A stretch of DNA of 64,000 nt from Ruegeria sp. A3M17 (GTDB taxonomy: Bacteria; Pseudomonadota; Alphaproteobacteria; Rhodobacterales; Rhodobacteraceae): assembly GCF_003318255.1 (NCBI RefSeq), contig NZ_QOCF01000035.1, forward strand, positions 248,001 through 312,000, in the 5' to 3' direction. Position 1 is the first letter of the stretch, and each line of letters begins with the position of its first letter. Below are positions 54,578 through 62,663 of this stretch, in pieces. A model generated the notes under the pieces. It was given only the letters and a program-made list of their open reading frames with translations, was not told the DNA's origin and did not search any database. Made by a program: the position numbers and the translations under genes.

Positions 54578-55261
54578 TTGGATTTGATCAAAAATAAAGC
54601 ATCCAGCTCGAAGGTGGATGAGGGAAAAAGACCGGCGCATGAACAGGTGTACCAAACCCTGAGATCGCAGATCATGTACGGTGATCTGGTCCCGGGACAA
54701 CCGGTCACGATACAGGGTTTGACCGAATCGCTCGGGGTTGGGATGACCCCCGTCCGCGAGGCGATCCGGCGGCTGATTTCGGACGGCGCGCTGGTGTTTC
54801 AGGGCAATCGGCGCGTCAGCGTGCCTTTGTTGTCGGGCACCGATGTCGAGCAGATGATTTTTGCCAGAATATCAATAGAATCAGAGCTTTCCAGACGGGC
54901 AACCGCGAATCTAAAACCTGCTGATATCGATCAGCTCGAGAAGCTTGATCAGCGATTGGATCAGACCATCACAGACGGCGACGTCAGTGGTTATTTGCGC
55001 TTAAACCACCAGTTTCATGAAACGCTCTACACGCATGCGGATGCTCCGATTCTCAACGATCTGGCCGAGCGGCTTTGGCTGCGGTTCGGCCCCTCACTAC
55101 GCGTTGTCTGCGGACGTTTCGGAACACATAGCCTGCCGGATCGGCACAAGGACATCATCGCAAGCTTGCGGGCGAAAGATGCGGAAAAGGTCGCGAAAGC
55201 AACCGCTCAGGACATTGAGCAGGGTATGGAATTGATGTCGGACGCTTTGATCTCCGCCTGA
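54578..55261 (+). CDS. GntR-family (FCD subfamily) transcriptional regulator
   Basis: A protein of 227 residues. The N-terminal winged helix-turn-helix is AHEQVYQTLRSQIMYGDLVPGQPVTIQGLTESLGVGMTPVREAIRRLISDGAL. The helical FCD effector domain begins around residue 85 (RISIESELSRRATANLKPADI) and contains the metal-binding Asp/His residues in LRLNHQFHETLY and RHKDIIASL. Effectors are usually small carboxylic acids or amines. The start is TTG at 54578 with AGGG about eight bases upstream; no ATG exists nearby. The start codon region overlaps a palindrome, so autoregulation is likely. It is divergent from the pot operon and faces the aminotransferase gene, its presumed targets. Confidence 0.9.
   Translation: MDLIKNKASSSKVDEGKRPAHEQVYQTLRSQIMYGDLVPGQPVTIQGLTESLGVGMTPVREAIRRLISDGALVFQGNRRVSVPLLSGTDVEQMIFARISIESELSRRATANLKPADIDQLEKLDQRLDQTITDGDVSGYLRLNHQFHETLYTHADAPILNDLAERLWLRFGPSLRVVCGRFGTHSLPDRHKDIIASLRAKDAEKVAKATAQDIEQGMELMSDALISA
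54583..54592. promoter_or_regulatory. Candidate GntR operator 2 (over the gntR start)
   Basis: TTTGATCAAA is a perfect 10-bp palindrome five bases inside the gntR reading frame (start 54578). Binding there would block translation initiation or transcription of gntR itself. Confidence 0.6.
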
Positions 55262-55288
55262 TTCAGGTTGATTCGATTGACACGAAAA

Positions 55289-55302
55289 AATTTGATCATA
55301 TT
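55289..55302. promoter_or_regulatory. Candidate GntR operator 3 (aminotransferase side)
   Basis: AATTTGATCATATT is a near-palindrome of 14 bp with one mismatched pair, sharing the TTTGATCA core with the other two sites. It lies 36 bp before the aminotransferase ATG at 55338, in the position of a promoter or just below it. Confidence 0.55.
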
Positions 55303-55337
55303 GTGACGGGTAACCGCCTTTTGCAGGAGATTCTCTG

Positions 55338-56735
55338 ATGTCGACCATCACCAATCACATGCCTACCGCCGAATTGCAGGCGCTGGATGCGGCGCATCAT
55401 ATGCACCCGTTTTCGGCCAACGGATCATTGGGCGAGGAAGGCGCGCGCGTCATCACTCGTGCCAAAGGCGTGTACCTGACCGATAGCGAAGGCGAAGAGA
55501 TTCTGGACGCCATGGCAGGTCTATGGTGCGTCAATATCGGTTACGGTCGCGATGAACTGGCCGAGGTTGCTGCCCGCCAGATGCGTGAACTGCCCTATTA
55601 CAACACGTTCTTCAAAACGACCCATATTCCGGCCATCGCTTTGGCAGCAAAGATCGCAGAACTGGCGCCGGGGGATCTGAATCACGTGTTCTTCGCGGCG
55701 GGCGGGTCCGAGGCAAATGACACCAACATTCGCCTGGTGCGCACCTATTGGGCTGAGAAGGGTCAGCCGGACAAGAACATCATCATCAGCCGCCACAATG
55801 CCTATCACGGGTCCTCCGTCGGTTCGGCCTCGCTGGGCGGTATGGCGGGCATGCATGCGCAGGGCGGCATCCCGATCCCGAACATCCACCACATCAACCA
55901 GCCGAACTGGTGGGCCGAAGGCGGCGACATGGCGCCGGAAGAGTTTGGCCTGGCCCGCGCGCGTGAGTTGGAAGAAGCCATTCTGGAACTGGGCGAAGAC
56001 CGCGTCGCGGCCTTTATTGCCGAACCCGTGCAGGGTGCGGGCGGGGTGATCGTTGCCCCCGATACCTACTGGCCCGAGATCCAGCACATTTGCGACAAAT
56101 ACGATATCCTCTTGATCGCCGATGAGGTGATCTGTGGATTTGGACGCACAGGCAACTGGTTCGGGTCCGAAACAGTTGGTATCAAACCGCATATTATGAC
56201 GATCGCCAAGGGGCTCAGCTCGGGCTACGCACCCATCGGCGGGTCCATCGTGAATGACGAGATTGCCGCGGTGATCGGCGGCACCGAGTTCAATCACGGC
56301 TATACCTATTCCGGCCACCCGGTTGCGGCGGCTGTCGCGCTGGAGAATCTGCGCATCCTCGAAGAAGAAGGGATCGTCGACCACGTCCGCGATGTGGCCG
56401 CACCCTATCTGAAAGAGAAATGGGAGGCACTGGCCGACCATCCACTCGTCGGAGAGGCCAAGATTGTTGGCATGATGGCCTCGATCGCGCTGACGCCAGA
56501 CAAGGCAAGCCGCGCCAAATTCGCGTCGGAGCCCGGTACGGTCGGCTACATCTGCCGCGACCGTTGCTTTGCCAACAACCTGATCATGCGCCACGTGGGT
56601 GACCGGATGATCATCTCACCCCCGCTGGTCCTGACCCCTGCGGAAATCGATGAGATGTTCGTGAGGATTCACAAGTCACTGGACGAGGCGCAGGCCGAGA
56701 TCATCGCGCAAGGGCTGATGAAGGCAGCTTCGTAG
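55338..56735 (+). CDS. Class III aminotransferase (putrescine/polyamine aminotransferase type)
   Basis: A protein of 465 residues of the omega-aminotransferase fold. The PLP lysine is Lys291 in HIMTIAKGLSSGYAPIGG; Asp262 in LIADEVICGFGRTG contacts the cofactor; NAYHGSSVGSASLGGMAG holds the phosphate loop. AAGGSEANDTNIRLVRTYW is typical of class III. Relatives such as SpuC transaminate putrescine or beta-alanine to pyruvate. The position next to a GntR regulator and a polyamine transporter supports a putrescine substrate. The ATG at 55338 follows CAGGAGA. A terminator at 56761-56787 ends the unit. Confidence 0.92.
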   Translation: MSTITNHMPTAELQALDAAHHMHPFSANGSLGEEGARVITRAKGVYLTDSEGEEILDAMAGLWCVNIGYGRDELAEVAARQMRELPYYNTFFKTTHIPAIALAAKIAELAPGDLNHVFFAAGGSEANDTNIRLVRTYWAEKGQPDKNIIISRHNAYHGSSVGSASLGGMAGMHAQGGIPIPNIHHINQPNWWAEGGDMAPEEFGLARARELEEAILELGEDRVAAFIAEPVQGAGGVIVAPDTYWPEIQHICDKYDILLIADEVICGFGRTGNWFGSETVGIKPHIMTIAKGLSSGYAPIGGSIVNDEIAAVIGGTEFNHGYTYSGHPVAAAVALENLRILEEEGIVDHVRDVAAPYLKEKWEALADHPLVGEAKIVGMMASIALTPDKASRAKFASEPGTVGYICRDRCFANNLIMRHVGDRMIISPPLVLTPAEIDEMFVRIHKSLDEAQAEIIAQGLMKAAS

Positions 56736-56760
56736 TCCAGATTGCTGCTTTTCAGGTTTG

Positions 56761-56787
56761 AGGGGTGCATTAAAATGCGTCCCTTTT
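56761..56787 (+). terminator. Rho-independent terminator of the aminotransferase gene
   Basis: AGGGGTGCAT / ATGCGTCCCT (56761-56770 with 56775-56784, loop TAAA, two G-T pairs) is followed by TTTT. It lies 26 bases after the aminotransferase stop codon. Confidence 0.85.
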
Positions 56788-56847
56788 CACTTTCTGTGTC
56801 GCAATTGCCCGTCAATCGATCCAGCTCAATTGCTGAACACAACTAGA

Positions 56848-56948
56848 TTGAATCAAATCGAGCGACAAAAAGAAGTAATTATGTATCGCGCGGCAACAAT
56901 AAATCTTTCGCGCGATAAATATCTTGATTTGATGTGACTCAGATTCAA
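56848..56948. repeat. Nested inverted repeats
   Basis: The innermost pair is TATCGCGCG (56884-56892) with CGCGCGATA (56909-56917), a perfect 9-bp match around a 16-base loop. Outside it ATCAAATC (56852-56859) pairs with GATTTGAT (56926-56933), and outermost TTGAATC (56848-56854) pairs with GATTCAA (56942-56948). GATTTGAT is also the left half of the pot/gntR palindromes. Confidence 0.75.
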
Positions 56949-57017
56949 GTATGCGAATGCGACTCGGTTACTTGTATTACCTCTACCGGCGTCGCGACCC
57001 GCTCTACTGCTGGGTCC

Positions 57018-57057
57018 ACCTCCCGTCTATCGTAGTGAGTGCCGATAGTCGGGAGGT
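57018..57057. repeat. Long stem-loop downstream of the lytic transglycosylase gene
   Basis: ACCTCCCG-T-CTATCG pairs with CGATAG-T-CGGGAGGT (57018-57032 with 57043-57057): 14 base pairs with one T-T mismatch and a ten-base loop. No T tract follows on either strand, so it is not a standard terminator; it lies 69 bp beyond the transglycosylase stop. Confidence 0.75.
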
Positions 57058-57125
57058 TGCACAGCCAATAACTGAGAGTGTAATTGCGATGCATACTCAG
57101 GCAATAGATCAACGCCCTTCCATTG

Positions 57126-58424
57126 TCACCGCAACGTTTCCAAGAGGTTCAGGCTGGCATATCCGTCTGGCAGCAACCCCTGCGCCAATTGATACGCCCG
57201 AACAGCTTTGACCGTGTTTGGCCCTGTGCGTCCATCGATGCCTTGGGTATCAAATCCAGCCTGGGTCAGACGGGATTGCAGTTCCTTTTTCTCGGTGAAA
57301 CTCAGCACCCTGTCACCACGCGGCCATTCGGTCAGGAACGACCCCCATCCGGCCAGACGGTCAGACAGGTGTCCTATCCCGATCACATAGGCGTCGGCAC
57401 CGTTGTATTTCTCAATCACCTTGAAATTGTCAAAGATCATCAGCGCGACGCCCCGCCCTCCGGCAGGTAACAGGATCGCCGCTTGCCCGTGATCCGAAAT
57501 GTGGGCGCCACTCGCCGCAACCACACCACGTGCGGCCCATAGTGAGGGCATCAATGTGTGATCCCGCCTTGCGGTGGAGTAGTCGAACCCTTTGGGCAGG
57601 GTCACCTCGACGCCCCACGGCTGCCCCTTAGTCCACCCATGCCGCGCCAGATAGGCGGCGGCCGAGGCCAGCGCATCGGTTGGATCTTCCGACCAGATAT
57701 CGCGCCGCCCATCCCCGTCGAAATCAACCGCGTGGTCCAGAAATGAGGTTGGCATGAACTGTGTATGCCCCATCGCCCCGGCCCAGCTACCCATCATGTT
57801 GCGCGGGCTGACGTCGCCCGCCTGAACGATCTGTAAGGCAGCGATCAACTGGGTTTCGAAAAACCGCGCGCGCCGCGCGTCAAACGCCAATGTTGCCAGA
57901 GATCGGATGGTGTGGTCGTTGCCCCGAAACGTTCCGAACGACGTCTCAAGCCCCCAGATCGCTGTCACAACCTCTTTTTCGACGCCGTACTTGGCTTCGA
58001 TGCGGGTCAGCGCGTCGCGATGGCGCTCCAACCCCGCCCGGCCGTTTCTGATGCGCGTGTCCGAGACGGCAGAATCCAAATACTCCCAAATGGGTTTCGA
58101 AAACTCTGCCTGGTTGCGGTCGCGTCTGATCACGTCCTTATCGTAGGTCAAACCTGCCAGCGTCCTGTCCAGTGTTGAGGCTGATATCCCCTGCTCGGAC
58201 GCCCGTTCACGAAATGCTCCAAGCCACGCCTGAAACCGCGCGTTTCCTTCCGTCGACACCCGGTACTCCTTAGCTGAGGGTCGTAAAGCTGGCCGGATCG
58301 ATATCGCCACGCCAGCTGACGCCAGCTGTATGGCCTGTGACCCGCCCAGAGTATTGATAGATTCCGCCTGCACAATGGATGCCCATAATGCGGCGGTCAT
58401 AACGCCACCTATGCATTTACGCAT
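57126..58424 (-). CDS. MltB-family lytic murein transglycosylase with peptidoglycan-binding domain
   Basis: A protein of 432 residues with a signal peptide (MRKCIGGVMTAALWASIVQA). The SLT_2/MltB domain spans about residues 60-350: the catalytic Glu160 in VTAIWGLETSFGTFRG, and GSWAGAMGHTQFMPTSFLDHAVDFDGDGRRDIW, which is diagnostic. Residues 370-430 are a PG_binding_1 domain (LQSRLTQAGFDTQGIDGRTGPNTVKAVRAYQ). The enzyme cuts peptidoglycan with formation of 1,6-anhydro ends in the periplasm. There is no lipobox at the N terminus, so it is soluble. It is transcribed alone and converges on the polyamine aminotransferase gene. Confidence 0.93.
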   Translation of the reverse strand: MRKCIGGVMTAALWASIVQAESINTLGGSQAIQLASAGVAISIRPALRPSAKEYRVSTEGNARFQAWLGAFRERASEQGISASTLDRTLAGLTYDKDVIRRDRNQAEFSKPIWEYLDSAVSDTRIRNGRAGLERHRDALTRIEAKYGVEKEVVTAIWGLETSFGTFRGNDHTIRSLATLAFDARRARFFETQLIAALQIVQAGDVSPRNMMGSWAGAMGHTQFMPTSFLDHAVDFDGDGRRDIWSEDPTDALASAAAYLARHGWTKGQPWGVEVTLPKGFDYSTARRDHTLMPSLWAARGVVAASGAHISDHGQAAILLPAGGRGVALMIFDNFKVIEKYNGADAYVIGIGHLSDRLAGWGSFLTEWPRGDRVLSFTEKKELQSRLTQAGFDTQGIDGRTGPNTVKAVRAYQLAQGLLPDGYASLNLLETLR

Positions 58425-58487
58425 TCCGAATTTTCCTGGTTACTGCTCAACCTCAGAGTACCGCATAATTTGCGTTTTCCAAAGCGT

Positions 58488-59201
58488 TCAGCTTGACCCC
58501 TCGCGATCTTTTGCTTCGTGTTTAGCTCGAATCTGGGCAAGTGCCTCACGCAGCAAAGGGATGCGGTTTGGCCTAAAGCTTTCGCCTGTCACGGACATTT
58601 CGCGTATCCGGTCCAGCCGAAAGACGCGAAAGTCCTGCCTCAGATGGCACCAGGAAATCAAAACGCTGGCGCGGTCCATATAGACGATACTCAGCGGGTT
58701 CACCTTGCGGCGCGTGTCATCGCCCTTGGCATCAGTGTAGGCAAACTCGATCGTGCGTTCGTCCCATGTGGCCTGCCGCAAGTCAGCCACCGCGATGGTG
58801 GGCTTGGCTGGGCGATCAAAGCGCGTTGCTGTCAGCACTGCATGGGACAGGCGGTGTGATTGGCGCTGTGGCAATCGCCCCTGCAATTTGCGCAACGTAT
58901 TGCTGGCGGCGTCTGCCAACCCAGGATCACCAATGGCCTGAACCTCTCGCAGCCCCAAAACCAGCGCTTCAAGTTCATCATCTGTGAACCCAAGCGGCGG
59001 CAGGGTTGCGTCTTCGATCAGGGTAAAGCCAAAACCGGCCTCACCGTCGATCACCGCTCCAAGCCCACGCAACGATTCAATATCGCGATGGACTGTGCGC
59101 GGCGAGACACCCAGATCCTGCGCCAGTTGTTGGGACGTCTTCGGCGAAGGACCAGAGCGCAAGGCTTGCATCAATTGGAACAGGCGGGCGGTTCGGGACA
59201 T
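58488..59201 (-). CDS. YafY-like HTH/WYL-domain transcriptional regulator
   Basis: A protein of 237 residues. The N-terminal MSRTARLFQLMQALRS...TSQQLAQDLGVSPRTVHRDIESLRGLG is an HTH_11 domain. The C-terminal half has the WYL pattern (TIEFAYTDAKGDDTRRKVNPLSIVYMDRASVLISWCHLRQDFRVFRLDRI), in which WYL itself reads ISW. WYL regulators sense nucleic-acid or small-ligand signals and often control a divergent gene. The ATG at 59201 gives the conserved MSRTARL start. The glutathione S-transferase gene lies divergently 82 bp away. Confidence 0.92.
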   Translation of the reverse strand: MSRTARLFQLMQALRSGPSPKTSQQLAQDLGVSPRTVHRDIESLRGLGAVIDGEAGFGFTLIEDATLPPLGFTDDELEALVLGLREVQAIGDPGLADAASNTLRKLQGRLPQRQSHRLSHAVLTATRFDRPAKPTIAVADLRQATWDERTIEFAYTDAKGDDTRRKVNPLSIVYMDRASVLISWCHLRQDFRVFRLDRIREMSVTGESFRPNRIPLLREALAQIRAKHEAKDREGSS

Positions 59202-59283
59202 AGTGCAGATTAATCTAAACCTGATGACAGAAACTGTCATCAGGCAAAGCTATTCCTCGGGCATCCCGAATTTGGAGCCTCCG

Positions 59284-59982
59284 ATGTTGACCCTTATGAT
59301 TTACCCTTCGGCCTTTGGCCTGTTCAGCGCCAGCCCCTTTTGCGTCAAGGCCGCTTACATGCTGGAACATGCGGGCCAGCGTTGGCAGCGGTCTGATATG
59401 TTGGACCCCCGCAAGATGCCCCACCAGAAACTACCGGTTCTGCGCACGCCAGAACGCCTTGTCCCCGATAGCGACCTGATCCGCGATTGGCTTGAGGCGC
59501 AGGGCGCAAACTTCGACGCCGGGCTAAGCGACATACAAAAGGCGCAGGCGCGGACGCTGATTCGCATGGCAGAAGAACATATCTATTTTCAGGTCGTCCA
59601 GGACAGATGGACCAATGACGAGGTTTGGCCAATTCTGCGCAAGACCTTCTTTTCGGTTATTCCTGCGTTGATCCGAACGCCGGTGTCGAACTCAATCCGG
59701 AGAAAGGTCGTCCAGGGATTGGTGTTTCAGGGTGTCGGCCGCTTCTCTCCCACTGAGCGTCAGGATCGATTGGAGCGGGACCTTGAAGCGATATCCGCTT
59801 ATTTGTGGCAATCGCCGTACCTTCTGGGCGACCGGCCAACATCAGCAGATATGAGCGTTGGGCCCATGTTGGCCGCAATGCGCGCAACACCGGTGGAAAC
59901 CCCGCTGACCCAGCGGATCAAACAGGATAGGCTGCTCAACGACTACGTGGACCGAATGGAGCAGGCGATACCGCTGCCATGA
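59284..59982 (+). CDS. Glutathione S-transferase family protein
   Basis: A protein of 232 residues. The N-terminal thioredoxin-like domain (LMIYPSAFGLFSASPFCVKAAYMLEHAGQ) has a Ser/Ala-rich start that can hold glutathione. QKLPVLRTPERLVPDSDLIRDWLEAQGANFD is the cis-Pro/substrate region, and the C-terminal half is helical with YLWQSPYLLGDRPTSADMSVGPMLAAM. The substrate is not known. The ATG at 59284 has GGAG seven bases upstream; the longer open frame upstream overlaps the regulator gene. It overlaps the DUF1801 gene downstream by four bases (ATGA). The divergent WYL regulator is its likely controller. Confidence 0.9.
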   Translation: MLTLMIYPSAFGLFSASPFCVKAAYMLEHAGQRWQRSDMLDPRKMPHQKLPVLRTPERLVPDSDLIRDWLEAQGANFDAGLSDIQKAQARTLIRMAEEHIYFQVVQDRWTNDEVWPILRKTFFSVIPALIRTPVSNSIRRKVVQGLVFQGVGRFSPTERQDRLERDLEAISAYLWQSPYLLGDRPTSADMSVGPMLAAMRATPVETPLTQRIKQDRLLNDYVDRMEQAIPLP

Positions 59983-60365
59983 CACCTTTTGACGACCCTG
60001 CGGTACAGACCGCCTTTGAAGCGTTTCCCGAAGACACCCGTTCGGGTGTCCTCGTCTTGCGCGAGCTGGTGTTTTCAACGGCCAGGACTTTGCCTAAAGC
60101 CCAGCCATTGAATGAAGCATTGCGGTGGGGTCAACCCGCCTATCTGGCGCCCAAGGGGTCGACCATCCGGCTGGGCGGGCACAAAGCGGCATCGTTTGCC
60201 CTGTTCGTGCATTGTCAGAGCCGACTAATGGGTGATTTCACCACTGCCTTCCCCGGCGAGGATCGGTTGGACGGCAACCGGGCCATCCTGTTTGATGACC
60301 CGGATCAGATTGATGAAACCCGTCATGGCTGGCTGATCGCACGGGCGCTGACCTATCACCTTTGA
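59979..60365 (+). CDS. DUF1801 family protein
   Basis: A protein of 128 residues. QTAFEAFPEDTRSGVLVLRELVFSTARTLP, NEALRWGQPAYLAPKGSTIRLGGHKAASFALFVHCQ and LIARALTYHL follow the DUF1801 pattern, in which EALRWGxPxY is the mark. The fold is small and alpha/beta; function is unknown. The ATG overlaps the GST stop by four bases, so the two proteins are made together. The 3' end overlaps the opposing rnr gene by ten bases. Confidence 0.87.
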   Translation: MTPFDDPAVQTAFEAFPEDTRSGVLVLRELVFSTARTLPKAQPLNEALRWGQPAYLAPKGSTIRLGGHKAASFALFVHCQSRLMGDFTTAFPGEDRLDGNRAILFDDPDQIDETRHGWLIARALTYHL

Positions 60366-62617
60366 CGACGTTTGCGTTCGACCTTGCGCTTGATCTTGTC
60401 CTTCTTGCGCTTTGTACTGACCGCCTTACGCCGTGCGCCCCCCCGCTTAGCGGGCCCGCCTCCGCGCGGCAGGGCTTGGTCATCGATGGACAGCAGCTCC
60501 AACTCAAGCCCGCCGGTAACGGGCGTGGCCTCGGTCAGGCGAACGGTGACACGCTGGCCGATGGCAATGATCAGCCCTGAGTCCGATCCCATAAGCGTGC
60601 CGGCTTCGCGGTCGAAATGGAAAAACTCGCGCCCCAGTGATCGGACGGGCACCAGCCCATCCGCGCCGGTTTCGTCCATCTTCACAAATGCACCGAACCG
60701 CGCGATGCCGCTAATGCGACCACTGAATTCATTGCCCACACGCTCGCTCAGATAAGCGGCAAGGTAGCGATCCGTCGTGTCCCGCTCGGCCATCATTGAG
60801 CGGCGCTCGGTGTCCGAAATATGCGTGGCCGTTTCATCAAGGCGCGCGATCTCATCCTCGATCAGCCCGTCGTCGCCCCAGCCATGCGCCGTGATCAGTG
60901 CGCGGTGCACGATCAGGTCCGCATAACGACGAATGGGAGAAGTGAAATGCGCATAGTTCCGCAGCGCCAGACCGAAATGTCCGAAGTTTTCCGAATTGTA
61001 ATAAGCCTGTGCCATCGAGCGCAGGGTTGAAAGGTTGATCAGCTCTGCATCCTCGGTCCCGGCGGCCGCGTTCAGCAATGCATTCAGGTGCCGGGTCTGC
61101 AGCACCTGACCCTTGGCCAGATTGAGGCCCGCAGCCTGCGCGGTTTCCCGCAGGCTTTCCAGCTTTTCTTGCGCCGGTTCCTCATGCACGCGGAACAGCA
61201 ACGGGCGGCGCTTGGCGATCAATGTCTCGGCGGCGGCCACATTGGCGAGGATCATGAACTCCTCAATCAGCTTGTGCGCGTCCAGCCGGTCGCGGAAGGC
61301 CACGCTTTGGACCTCGCCAGCATCGCTGAGAATGATCTTGCGTTCGGGCAAGTCCAGTTCCAGTGGTTGCCGTTCTGCCCGCGCTTTCTTAAGCGCGGCA
61401 TAGGCGGCATAGAGTGGCTTCAACACAGGCTCTAACAAAGGCCCTGTGCGGTCGTTTGGATTGCCGTCGATAGCGTCTTGAACTTCGGCATAGTGCAGCG
61501 AGGCGGCCGAGCGCATCAGACCACGTACAAAGCGATGACCAATCTTGTTTCCATCCGCATCGATTTGCATCCGAACAGCGATACAAGCGCGCGGAACGCC
61601 TTCGTGCAGCGAACACAGGTCTCCAGAGAGGCGATCCGGCAGCATTGGCACCACCCGGTCCGGGAAGTAGCTGGAGTTGCCGCGCTTGCGCGCCTCACGA
61701 TCCAGCGCGGTACCGGGCTGCACATAGGCGGCAACGTCGGCGATGGCGACCCAGATCACATGCCCGCCAGGGTTCTTGGGGTCATCGTCGGCATGGGCAT
61801 AACAGGCATCGTCATGATCCCGCGCATCTGACGGATCGATGGTCAGCAAAGGTATATCCCGCAGGTCTTCGCGGCCTTTTAGACCAACCGGTTTGGCCTT
61901 ATCGGCTTCGGCAATCACCTTGTCGGGGAAATCATCCGGAATGCCGTGCTGATGAATTGCAATCAGTGACACGGCCTTGGGCGCCGATGGATCACCCAGC
62001 CGTTCCACTATACGCGCAGGTGGCAGGCCCATGCGATTCTTTGGCCCGGCCTGTTCAGCCTCGACCAATTCTCCATCCTTGGCACCCAATACGGCCCCAT
62101 CAGCAACCAGCCATTCGGTTTGGCCAGCCTTGTCGATCGGCACGATCCGTCCGCCTTCCGCCCCTTTGCGAAAGATACCTACGATCTTGCGCGGGTTCGT
62201 CCCGACACGTCGGATCAGGCGTGCTTCGTAATTGTGGTCTTCTTCATGCACAACCGTGAGGCGGGCCAGAATGCGGTCGCCCTCGCCCAGTGCCGGATCA
62301 CTGGCACGGGTGATGAGCAGAATGATCGGCTCGACCCCCTCGCCATGCCATTCCAGGGGGCGCGCGAAAAGGTCACCATCCGAGTTCGGGGCCTTCACCT
62401 GCAACACGCTAACCGGTGGCAGGCGATCCGGATCGCGATAGCTGCGCTTGCGCTTTTCCAGATGCCCTTCGGCCTCAAGCTCTTTGAGGATGCGTTTCAG
62501 GTCAATCCGATCCGCGCCTTTGATGCCAAAGGCTTTGGCGATATCGCGTTTCGAGGTCAGGGTGGGGTTCGCCGAGATCCAATCGAGGACCTCCTGCTTG
62601 GTAGGTATGCGAGTCAT
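60356..62617 (-). CDS. rnr: Ribonuclease R
   Basis: A protein of 753 residues. An N-terminal winged helix (TKQEVLDWISANPTLTSKRDIAKAFGIKG) is followed by cold-shock domains, the RNB domain with the metal-binding motif LTIDPSDARDHDDACYA (about residue 270) and NSSYFPDRVVPMLPDRLSGDLCSL, an S1 domain near residue 650 (FSGRISGIARFGAFVKMDETGADGLVPV) and a strongly basic tail (KRKKDKIKRKVERKRRQR). It is the 3'-5' exonuclease for structured RNA. The ATG at 62617 follows AGATATG-type spacing. The next minus-strand gene upstream, a DUF2064 protein, ends 46 bp before it. Confidence 0.96.
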   Translation of the reverse strand: MTRIPTKQEVLDWISANPTLTSKRDIAKAFGIKGADRIDLKRILKELEAEGHLEKRKRSYRDPDRLPPVSVLQVKAPNSDGDLFARPLEWHGEGVEPIILLITRASDPALGEGDRILARLTVVHEEDHNYEARLIRRVGTNPRKIVGIFRKGAEGGRIVPIDKAGQTEWLVADGAVLGAKDGELVEAEQAGPKNRMGLPPARIVERLGDPSAPKAVSLIAIHQHGIPDDFPDKVIAEADKAKPVGLKGREDLRDIPLLTIDPSDARDHDDACYAHADDDPKNPGGHVIWVAIADVAAYVQPGTALDREARKRGNSSYFPDRVVPMLPDRLSGDLCSLHEGVPRACIAVRMQIDADGNKIGHRFVRGLMRSAASLHYAEVQDAIDGNPNDRTGPLLEPVLKPLYAAYAALKKARAERQPLELDLPERKIILSDAGEVQSVAFRDRLDAHKLIEEFMILANVAAAETLIAKRRPLLFRVHEEPAQEKLESLRETAQAAGLNLAKGQVLQTRHLNALLNAAAGTEDAELINLSTLRSMAQAYYNSENFGHFGLALRNYAHFTSPIRRYADLIVHRALITAHGWGDDGLIEDEIARLDETATHISDTERRSMMAERDTTDRYLAAYLSERVGNEFSGRISGIARFGAFVKMDETGADGLVPVRSLGREFFHFDREAGTLMGSDSGLIIAIGQRVTVRLTEATPVTGGLELELLSIDDQALPRGGGPAKRGGARRKAVSTKRKKDKIKRKVERKRRQR

Positions 62618-62663
62618 ATCTCCGGCCTATCACGGGTATGCGACCGCGTCATGACCAAAAAGT

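Larger units (their letters stand above)
56788..57125. other. Gene-free convergent intergenic region
   Basis: Together with the aminotransferase terminator this makes a 390-bp space between two convergent genes. I found no credible protein gene: the one plus-strand frame (56951-57211) is Tyr/Arg-rich, lacks a ribosome binding site and runs into the antisense of the transglycosylase. The space is AT-richer than its surroundings and holds four GANTC sites (56850, 56936, 56942, 56961), nested inverted repeats at 56848-56948 and a strong hairpin at 57018-57057. A small RNA or a protein-binding locus is possible. Confidence 0.6.

Noticed and set aside
56951-57211. Possible 86-residue protein in the convergent gap
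   Set aside because: It lacks a ribosome binding site, is rich in Tyr/Arg, contains the hairpin sequence and its last third is antisense to the transglycosylase.
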